Shown here: piece after piece, positions 8,257-12,090 of the stretch
Layout of the letters: every line of letters starts with the position of its first letter
Numbering within the stretch: position 1 is the first letter of the stretch
Assembly (NCBI GenBank): GCA_964361655.1
Contig: CAYIBD010000020.1
Location: 1-12,090, forward strand
Length of the DNA: 12,090 nt
Source of the DNA: CAYIBD01 sp964361655
GTDB lineage: Bacteria > Patescibacteriota > Minisyncoccia > Sungbacterales > SURF-37
Direction: 5' to 3'
The notes under the pieces: generated by a model
What the model was told of the DNA's origin: nothing
The model's database searches: none
What the model saw: the letters and a program-made list of their open reading frames with translations, nothing else
Program-made: the position numbers and the translations under genes

Positions 8257-8262
8257 AGGAGG
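8257..8262 (+). promoter_or_regulatory. Strong Shine-Dalgarno AGGAGG
   Basis: Perfect AGGAGG six bases before the ATG at 8269. It decides the start of this gene over the upstream in-frame GTG at 8230, and it is the only strong ribosome-binding site in the window. Confidence 0.85.
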
Positions 8263-8268
8263 AAAGCC

Positions 8269-8670
8269 ATGATCCGAGACGTGAATCAGCTCTTTCAAGC
8301 CTTTCTGCGAGACAAGACCGCCCTCATTGGTGAGCCGATGGAAGTCCTCGCCGCCATCATCCACAGAGCGCGCCCGAGCATCGGTCGATGGAATCCAGAT
8401 GGCCCTCTGGAGATCACCACCGACTTTGTTCTTGACAGGACCCGTGATCTGCTCCTCAAGAACTCGCCAGTTTCCGAGATCCTACCAGAGCTCGTCGCAC
8501 TCGACAGGCTTCTGACCTCCGACGAAGGCCTCACTCTCAAGTCCCTCGAACCAAGGGCATTCTACCGGCTGGAGACATGCTCCGAGCTGCTCCACGCGGC
8601 CGCGAGACTTTCCAGCGATGCCCAGATGGACGCGAAGCTGGAAGAGGTTCGAAGGATCCGTTCCTCGTAA
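8269..8670 (+). CDS. Hypothetical protein, 133 aa, unrecognised
   Basis: I do not recognise this protein. It looks like a real gene because it has a promoter-like element, AGGAGG six bases before the ATG, and an intrinsic terminator 12 bp after the stop. The sequence is soluble, leucine-rich and probably mostly helical, with no signal peptide or membrane segment. It has a single cysteine (Cys104) and a basic-rich end (EEVRRIRSS). A Trp-Asn-Pro-Asp-Gly turn at 41-45 separates an N-terminal helical half from the remainder. It is the only confident plus-strand gene in the window. Its expression signals differ from the SD-less neighbours, which hints at recent acquisition or a different translation mode. 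The GTG at 8230 would add 13 residues but lies upstream of the AGGAGG. Confidence 0.75.
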   Translation: MIRDVNQLFQAFLRDKTALIGEPMEVLAAIIHRARPSIGRWNPDGPLEITTDFVLDRTRDLLLKNSPVSEILPELVALDRLLTSDEGLTLKSLEPRAFYRLETCSELLHAAARLSSDAQMDAKLEEVRRIRSS

Positions 8671-8682
8671 CCAATCCCATCG

Positions 8683-8718
8683 AAAGCGCTGGTCAGCATG
8701 ACGGCGCTTTTTCTATTT
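8683..8718 (+). terminator. Intrinsic terminator of the 133-aa gene
   Basis: A 7-bp stem AAAGCGC/GCGCTTT (8683-8689 with 8704-8710) has an inner GTCA/TGAC helix with loop GCA, and is followed by a T-rich tail to about 8718. Confidence 0.85.
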
Positions 8719-8786
8719 CTCTGAATCTCCAAATCTCCTGCAACTGCAATCAGCCCATCGTGTAAATTCCGTCCTACCTTTACACC

Positions 8787-8815
8787 CCAAAGCCCCGCCG
8801 TCGGCGGGGCTTTGG
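8787..8815. terminator. Perfect 13-bp hairpin behind the orphan groEL tail
   Basis: Stems 8787-8799 and 8803-8815, loop GTC on the plus strand, GC core with CCAAAG/CTTTGG ends. It lies about 40 bp after the orphan groEL-tail stop on the minus strand, equivalent to the hairpin at 9872-9904 behind groEL. It is probably a terminator for hicBA transcripts, although no T-run follows. The stretch 8719-8786 between it and the plus-strand terminator shows nothing further. Confidence 0.5.
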
Positions 8816-8825
8816 AGGTTCAACA

Positions 8826-8853
8826 ATTCTATTTTCTACTTTCTAGTTTCTCG
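8826..8853. repeat. Heptamer array abutting the orphan groEL-tail stop
   Basis: Four consecutive 7-nt words, such as TTTCTAG and TTTCTCG on the plus strand, end exactly at the base before the TGA (8854-8856 on plus). It corresponds word for word in position to the array 9905-9932 behind groEL. Confidence 0.65.
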
Positions 8854-8916
8854 TCAATAATCCTCATGCGGCATAGACGGCATCTTGGGCTCGTCTTTTT
8901 TGGTGGGGAGCCCGCC
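8854..8916 (-). pseudogene. Orphan 3' end of a groEL gene
   Basis: Read on the minus strand, this encodes GLPTKKDEPKMPSMPHEDY and a TGA stop. It closely matches the last residues of the complete GroEL in this window (ELPKKDEAKMSSMPHEDY), with one extra residue. At the DNA level 8850-8901 matches 9929-9980 at 48 of 52 positions, and the first 25 bases are identical. Upstream of about 8916 the frame is not GroEL-like, and the hicA stop lies at 8921-8923. No start or body of a chaperonin remains. It is either the tail of a second groEL lost when hicAB arrived, or the original groEL end displaced by an inserting element. Confidence 0.85.
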
Positions 8917-8920
8917 GCAC

Positions 8921-9157
8921 CTATGCGCCCTTCAACCACTTCTCCTTGGGAATTCCTGACTGTTCGATAATCGCACGCATAGTATCCGGCGGAATGGATT
9001 TTGAGCCGTGGTATTGAACGTGTGTCAGCCAGAGGCGGCCATGATGGAGACGTTGGAAGAAATAATGGCTCCCCCTGGTGTGATGCAATCGGAAGCCGTG
9101 GGCTTTTAAGAAATTCTGGACATCCCTGAATGTCCAGTTCAGCAAGCCGCGTGGCAT
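8921..9157 (-). CDS. hicA: HicA family toxin (mRNA interferase)
   Basis: Small basic protein of 78 aa, typical of HicA, a dsRBD-like fold that cleaves mRNA and blocks growth unless bound by HicB. The family motif is clear: a helix ending in HGF (20-22), then HTRGSHYFF with the presumed catalytic His31 in RGSH (28-31), and the C-terminal IPPDTMRAIIEQSGI block (55-69). All expected parts are present, so the toxin looks intact. It follows hicB on the minus strand with a 9-bp gap. The spacer and hicB stop contain a GATCTA repeat and no clear Shine-Dalgarno sequence. The coding end lies immediately next to the orphan groEL tail. Confidence 0.85.
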   Translation of the reverse strand: MPRGLLNWTFRDVQNFLKAHGFRLHHTRGSHYFFQRLHHGRLWLTHVQYHGSKSIPPDTMRAIIEQSGIPKEKWLKGA

Positions 9158-9166
9158 GATCTAGAT

Positions 9167-9499
9167 CTAGACCGCCGCGAGATTTCGCACGCCGAAATCG
9201 AGCACATTGCGGGGGAATGGCCGCCGCTGCTGTGCAGCACTCCTCGCTTCATTCCAGAGTTGCTCGTATTCTTTATCGGGCTTCTGGTTCAACACAGGAT
9301 TGATCACCTGCGGCCGGAATCCTCGGAACTTTTGAGCGGCTTCAATATAGCCGCGTGCAGCCTCCTGCATTTCAAGGTAGGCAATGTTCGGATCGTCGGC
9401 CATCTGCACGATGTTGAATTCTAGAGCCGCCGCGATCCATTCCTTGCCCTTCCGGAAGACAATCCAGCGGTATACGCCTTTTTGAGGGGTATTAGCCAT
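9167..9499 (-). CDS. hicB: HicB-like antitoxin
   Basis: Probable antitoxin partner of the downstream HicA, 110 aa. The N-terminal half fits the HicB partial RNase-H-like fold: a YRWIVFRKGKEWIAAALEF beta hairpin (10-28), then an EMQEAARGYIEAA helix (43-55). The C-terminal half (60-110) has no recognisable helix-turn-helix or ribbon-helix-helix, so DNA binding and autoregulation cannot be inferred. Assignment relies partly on gene order: antitoxin first, toxin 9 bp later. There is no clear Shine-Dalgarno sequence, and the likely leader is only a few bases. The alternative is an uncharacterised small protein cotranscribed with hicA. Confidence 0.65.
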   Translation of the reverse strand: MANTPQKGVYRWIVFRKGKEWIAAALEFNIVQMADDPNIAYLEMQEAARGYIEAAQKFRGFRPQVINPVLNQKPDKEYEQLWNEARSAAQQRRPFPRNVLDFGVRNLAAV

Positions 9500-9510
9500 A
9501 GATTATCCAC

Positions 9511-9539
9511 AATATACACTAAATTTACATTCCCAACAA
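9511..9539 (-). promoter_or_regulatory. Possible hicBA promoter
   Basis: On the minus strand TTGTTG (9539-9534), 17 bp, then TATATT (9516-9511). The start would lie about 5 bases before the hicB ATG, giving a very short leader. The -35 is poor. No clear operator palindrome overlaps it. Confidence 0.3.
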
Positions 9540-9824
9540 GTCCAAACAGGCCAAAGCTGCCTTGACCGGCAAGGCCAGTATGCGAGAATGGATAGGGAGG
9601 TGGTTTTATGCTCATCCCAATCGTAAACTTAAGTCCGGGGACCTGGCATCTGCGCAGCAAATCAGATCCGCGCTGGAACTCCACTGGAAGGGGTGACGTC
9701 GGCAATCTCACAATACCCGCCGGCTGCACGGAAAGGACTGGAGAACTCAAACTGCAGTTAGGGGAACCCCCCGGATGATCTCAAATGGGAGTACTGGAAA
9801 GATTAGTTCCGCGGCAGGGTCTTC
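9540..9824. other. Gene-poor segment between hicB and groEL
   Basis: No firmly supported gene. It contains a 6-bp hairpin GCCTTG/CAAGGC (9559-9575) and a 10-bp palindrome AACTGCAGTT near 9750. A plus-strand frame is open from 9523 and could encode 38 aa from the ATG at 9580. Because a strong plus-strand terminator follows at 9825, a small RNA or a small or decayed gene is likely. I checked for tRNA, tmRNA, RNase P and SRP RNA signatures by eye and found none. Confidence 0.5.
9580..9696 (+). CDS. Possible 38-aa small protein or gene remnant
   Basis: The ATG at 9580 opens a 38-aa frame, basic and tryptophan-rich (MREWIGRWFYAHPN...), ending ELHWKG. The frame stays open upstream to 9523 and adds a lysine/alanine-rich stretch, so this could be the C-terminal end of a truncated larger protein. 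AAGG lies 6 bases before the ATG, a weak ribosome-binding site. The only supporting context is the plus-strand terminator 130 bp downstream. I recognise no family. Confidence 0.22.
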   Translation: MREWIGRWFYAHPNRKLKSGDLASAQQIRSALELHWKG

Positions 9825-9855
9825 GAGTCCCGGAGAATGGGGCTCTTTTATTTTC
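9825..9855 (+). terminator. Intrinsic terminator of an unidentified rightward transcript
   Basis: GAGTCCC (9825-9831) pairs with GGGGCTC (9839-9845), 7 bp with one wobble and a 7-nt loop. It is followed by TTTTATTTTC and a further T-run near 9859-9863. The form is strongly plus-directed, yet no confident plus-strand gene precedes it. Confidence 0.8.
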
Positions 9856-9871
9856 GCCTTTTTCTCCATCA

Positions 9872-9904
9872 CCACAAAACTCCGCGCCCCGCGGAGTTTT
9901 GTGG
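9872..9904. terminator. Perfect 15-bp hairpin behind groEL
   Basis: Stems 9872-9886 and 9890-9904, loop CCC on the plus strand, with CCACAAAAC/GTTTTGTGG ends so that the T-run lies inside the stem. It begins exactly where the heptamer array after the groEL stop ends. It is the likely end of the groESL transcript and may work in both directions. Confidence 0.65.
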
Positions 9905-9932
9905 TTTCTAGATTCTAGCTACTAGCTACTCG
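9905..9932. repeat. Heptamer array abutting the groEL stop
   Basis: Four consecutive 7-nt words with a CTAG core (for example TTTCTAG and ATTCTAG on the plus strand) fill the space between the groEL stop and the 15-bp hairpin without a spare base on either side. Confidence 0.7.
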
Positions 9933-9980
9933 TCAATAATCCTCATGCGGCATGGAGGACATCTTGGCCTCGTCTTTTTT
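9929..9980. repeat. Direct repeat: groEL 3' end, partner at 8850-8901
   Basis: 52 bp matching the orphan tail at 48 positions, with the last 25 bases of the coding end and stop region identical. The two copies lie 1,079 bp apart, in the same orientation, and flank hicAB. Confidence 0.85.
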
Positions 9981-11573
9981 CGGCAGCTCGCCGACCACGG
10001 CTTCGGTGGTCAAAAGCATTCCGGCCACCGATGAAGCGTTCTGGATTTCCGATCGCACCACCTTGGTCGGGTCAACGATGCCGGATTTCACCAGATCCTC
10101 GTAGGCGCCGGTCTCGGCGTTAAAGCCGTGGTTGCCCTTCATTTTCTTGACCGCCTCGGCCACCACGGTTCCTTCCATGCCGGAGTTCGCCGCGATTTGC
10201 TTCAGAGGCGACTCAAGCGCGGATAGCAGAATCTCCATGCCGACTTTTTCATCGTGGGTGATTTTTTCCTCGCGCTCCAGCCGCTTGATCGCAGCCGAAA
10301 GCACCGGTACGGCGCGGATCAGGGCCACGCCGCCGCCGGCCACAACCCCCTCTTCGGCCGCGGCCTTAGTAGCCTGCACCGCGTCTTCAATGCGGAGTTT
10401 CTTTTCCTTTTGCTCGACTTCCGTGGCCGCTCCGGCCTTAACCACGGCCACGCCGCCGGAGAGCTTGGCCAGCCGCTCCTCCAGCTTCTCGCGATCGAAT
10501 TCCGATTTGGTATTCTCGATCTCTGTTCGAATCTGCCGGACACGTTTCTCAATTTCCGGCTTTTTGCCGCGGCCGCTGATCACGGTGGTGTTCTCCTTGC
10601 TGGCTATTACGCGCCTGGCCGATCCGAGCATGTCAAGATCAACGTTTTCAAGCTTCAAGCCGACCTCCTCGGAAATCACCCGGCCGCCGGTGACTATTGC
10701 GATGTCCTCGAGCATCTCCTTCCTGCGGTCGCCGAAGCCCGGGGCTTTGACTGCCAGGCCGTTAAACGCGCCGCGGAGCTTGTTCACGACAAGCGTTGCC
10801 AAGGCCTCGCCCTCCACGTCTTCGGCGATAATCATAAGCTCCTTTCTCCCGGATTTGGCCACTTTCTCGAGCACCGGAAGGATGTCCTGCAGACTCGAAA
10901 TCTTTTTATCGGTTATCAGTATCTGCGGGTTTTCGTAGACCGCCTCCATGCGCTCGGCATTGGTGATCATGTAGGGCGAAACGTAGCCGCGGTCAAACTG
11001 CAGGCCCTCGACAATCTCCTTCTCCACGCCCATGGTCTGGGAGTCCTCCACGGTAATCACCGCATCCTTGCCGACCTCGTCAATAATGTCCGCAAGGAGC
11101 TTTCCGATCTCCGGGTCCTTGGCCGAGATCGTGGCCACTTGCGCGATCTCGTCGTGTCCGCTCACTTCTTTGGATGTTTTCTTCAGGTGATCAACCACGA
11201 TTTCCGTGGCGCGGGTTATCCCACGCTGCATGCCGACCGGGTTCGTCCCGGCGGCGAGGTTTTTCAGCCCCTCGGTGATGATGGTCTGGGCGAGGAGCGT
11301 GGCCGTTGTCGTTCCGTCGCCGGCCACGTCATTGGTCTTGGTCGCAACCTCTTTTACCAGTTCGGCGCCAAGATTTTCAATCTTGTCCTCCAGTTCGATT
11401 TCTTTGGCGATGGTCACGCCGTCATTGGTAATGGTCGGCGTTCCAAAACCCTTGTCTAATACCACATTCCGGCCCTTGGGTCCCAGGGTGACCTTGACGG
11501 CATCGGCAAGCTTATCCACGCCCCGTTTAAGGGCCTGGCGCGCTGTTTCGTTGAATAGAATTTGTTTTGCCAT
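9933..11573 (-). CDS. groEL: Chaperonin GroEL (Hsp60)
   Basis: ATP-driven folding chaperonin, 546 aa, full length, acting in the cytoplasm as a double ring with the GroES lid. ATP-site motifs are intact: TLGPKG at 29-34, Asp51, GDGTTT at 85-90, catalytic Asp397, and the signature ending GGG at 404-415. The C-terminus ends PKKDEAKMSSMPHEDY instead of the flexible GGM repeats found in many bacteria. The start is the MAKQILF methionine at 11573; the frame extends five codons further to 11588, but those residues are not part of the conserved N-terminus. No Shine-Dalgarno sequence is visible. It is the second gene of the groES-groEL operon, so CIRCE/HrcA control is inherited from upstream. The 3' end is one member of the direct repeat flanking hicAB. 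Confidence 0.98.
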   Translation of the reverse strand: MAKQILFNETARQALKRGVDKLADAVKVTLGPKGRNVVLDKGFGTPTITNDGVTIAKEIELEDKIENLGAELVKEVATKTNDVAGDGTTTATLLAQTIITEGLKNLAAGTNPVGMQRGITRATEIVVDHLKKTSKEVSGHDEIAQVATISAKDPEIGKLLADIIDEVGKDAVITVEDSQTMGVEKEIVEGLQFDRGYVSPYMITNAERMEAVYENPQILITDKKISSLQDILPVLEKVAKSGRKELMIIAEDVEGEALATLVVNKLRGAFNGLAVKAPGFGDRRKEMLEDIAIVTGGRVISEEVGLKLENVDLDMLGSARRVIASKENTTVISGRGKKPEIEKRVRQIRTEIENTKSEFDREKLEERLAKLSGGVAVVKAGAATEVEQKEKKLRIEDAVQATKAAAEEGVVAGGGVALIRAVPVLSAAIKRLEREEKITHDEKVGMEILLSALESPLKQIAANSGMEGTVVAEAVKKMKGNHGFNAETGAYEDLVKSGIVDPTKVVRSEIQNASSVAGMLLTTEAVVGELPKKDEAKMSSMPHEDY

Positions 11574-11583
11574 GTTATAGTTC

Positions 11584-11653
11584 ATCAACGAATAACGAAT
11601 CTGCTGCGAATTTACGAATTCGTATATTCGTAATGGATTCGCTATTCGATGAT
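11584..11653. repeat. Imperfect 70-bp palindrome straddling the groES stop
   Basis: Centred at GAATTC (between 11618 and 11619). Four CGAAT words on the left (from 11589, 11596, 11607, 11615) are mirrored exactly by four ATTCG words on the right (ending 11648, 11641, 11630, 11622). The two 30-base arms match at 24 positions, and the match continues weakly outward. It covers the last groES codons, the TAG and most of the groES-groEL spacer, so the mRNA can form a long hairpin there. Confidence 0.85.
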
Positions 11654-11935
11654 AGCCAGGATATCTTCTTCTTTGGCTATGAGGTACTCCTTCCCCCCGA
11701 CCTTTATCTCATTGGGGCCATACTTTGTAAAAAGCACTTTCTGGCCTTTCTTGACTTTGATCGGCGCGAGCTTGCCCGAATCAAGCATCTTTCCCTCGCC
11801 AACGGCAATGACCCGACCCTGCTCCGGCCGCTCCTTGGATGCGGTCTCCGGCAAATAGATCCCGGCCTTGGTTCGCTCGGCCTCGGTAATGGGCTCGAGC
11901 AAGACCCGATCGCCCAACGGCTTGATTTTGACCAT
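11642..11935 (-). CDS. groES: Co-chaperonin GroES (Hsp10)
   Basis: Lid of the GroEL folding chamber, 97 aa, normal family length. It begins MVKIKPLGDRVLLEP, carries the mobile loop at about 18-34 with the GroEL-contacting hydrophobic triplet IYL (26-28), and ends with GGKEYLIAKEEDILAIIE, the usual C-terminal strand region. The frame extends 16 codons upstream to 11983, but those residues come from the GTT-heptad repeat, so the ATG at 11935 is preferred. No Shine-Dalgarno sequence is present. It is first in the operon, 68 bp before groEL, and its stop codon sits inside a long palindrome. Confidence 0.97.
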   Translation of the reverse strand: MVKIKPLGDRVLLEPITEAERTKAGIYLPETASKERPEQGRVIAVGEGKMLDSGKLAPIKVKKGQKVLFTKYGPNEIKVGGKEYLIAKEEDILAIIE

Positions 11936-11944
11936 ATATTTCGA

Positions 11945-12055
11945 GTTCTTAGTTGTTGGTTGTTGGTTTTGGTTTTTAGTCATTAGTTTTGGTTAAGCCA
12001 AGGATAACTAAAACCAATAACCGATAACCGGAACCAAGAACCTCAAACTAAGAAC
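11945..12055. repeat. Inverted pair of GTT-heptad arrays in the groES leader
   Basis: Both arms start with GTTCTTA (11945 on plus, 12055 on minus) and proceed inward as about eight degenerate 6-7 nt words of type GTTNTTR, meeting near TTGGTTAAGCCAA at 11989-12001. The arms are imperfectly complementary. The 111-bp structure occupies most of the space between the CIRCE-like site and the groES start. Confidence 0.75.
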
Positions 12056-12060
12056 CATAG

Positions 12061-12087
12061 TTAGCAGACACGACCTTCGACTGCTAA
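12061..12087 (-). promoter_or_regulatory. CIRCE-like HrcA operator upstream of groESL
   Basis: Inverted repeat TTAGCAGAC-N9-GACTGCTAA, 27 bp, the exact length and 9-bp spacing of CIRCE (TTAGCACTC-N9-GAGTGCTAA), with 15 of 18 arm positions matching and one mismatch between the arms. HrcA bound to CIRCE represses groESL until heat or protein stress. The site lies about 125 bp before the groES start. The core promoter is not clear and is probably past the right edge of the window. Confidence 0.8.
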
Positions 12088-12090
12088 TCC

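Larger units (their letters stand above)
8902..9980. mobile_element. Candidate element at the groEL 3' end carrying hicAB
   Basis: About 1.1 kb holding hicB, hicA and a gene-poor segment with a plus-strand terminator. It is bounded by two direct copies of the groEL 3' end (8850-8901 and 9929-9980). Elements that integrate into the 3' end of a gene and restore its reading frame leave this pattern. There is no integrase or transposase here, so it would be non-autonomous or decayed. A tandem duplication followed by deletion explains the data as well. Confidence 0.3.

Noticed and set aside
9421..9750. 109-codon minus-strand frame upstream of and overlapping hicB
   Set aside because: It overlaps the start of hicB in another frame and covers the plus-strand small frame. 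Composition and signals are unconvincing.
9810..9845. tRNA T-arm-like TTCGAGTCC
   Set aside because: The 5-bp T stem does not form, and no acceptor, D or anticodon arms can be found around it. The bases are better explained by the terminator hairpin.
10254..11459. 401-codon plus-strand open frame opposite groEL
   Set aside because: Shadow of groEL codon structure with no initiation signals. GroEL is complete on the minus strand.

Overview
The window looks like a bacterial chromosome segment, probably from a Patescibacteria/CPR-type organism. That placement is inference. It rests on compact RpoB (1082 aa) and RpoC (1208 aa) without large lineage insertions, minus-strand genes that nearly all lack a Shine-Dalgarno sequence, a GroEL ending in a PHEDY-type tail instead of GGM repeats, and short spacers full of hairpins and micro-repeats. 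TGA is used as a normal stop (rpoC, groEL), so the code looks standard.

Layout. Positions 1-7541 hold the RNA polymerase operon on the minus strand. A near-consensus sigma70-type promoter (about 7514-7541) is followed by a roughly 400-nt structured leader, rpoB, a 12-bp gap and rpoC. A hairpin-rich repeat occurs once in the rpoB leader (7168-7335) and again, in the same orientation, downstream of rpoC (1-161). lemA lies upstream on the minus strand (7573-8127), and its own promoter points to a leaderless mRNA. Divergent from it, on the plus strand, is one unrecognised 133-aa gene (8269-8670) with its own promoter, a textbook ribosome-binding site and a terminator.

Positions 8787-9980 are the most unusual part. 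A HicA/HicB-like toxin-antitoxin pair (minus strand) and about 430 bp without a firm gene sit between two copies of the groEL 3' end. One copy is the real end of groEL. The other is an orphan 18-20 codon tail, with its own stop codon and 3' spacer, directly behind hicA. The two copies match at 48 of 52 bases, as expected for a duplication or for an element that inserted into the 3' end of groEL and restored it. An intrinsic terminator on the plus strand at 9825-9855 shows that something is transcribed rightward through the gene-poor part.

Positions 9872-12090 hold groES-groEL on the minus strand. A CIRCE-like HrcA operator (12061-12087) at the right edge implies classical heat-shock repression. 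A long inverted repeat lies in the groES leader and another straddles the groES stop codon.

A recurring theme is degenerate arrays with a 7-nt period in the spacers. They begin right after the stop codons of rpoC, groEL and the orphan groEL tail, and run into hairpins. A similar heptad array forms both arms of the palindrome upstream of groES. Transcription (RpoBC) and protein folding (GroESL) are core functions; the hicAB block and the lone plus-strand gene are the accessory elements.
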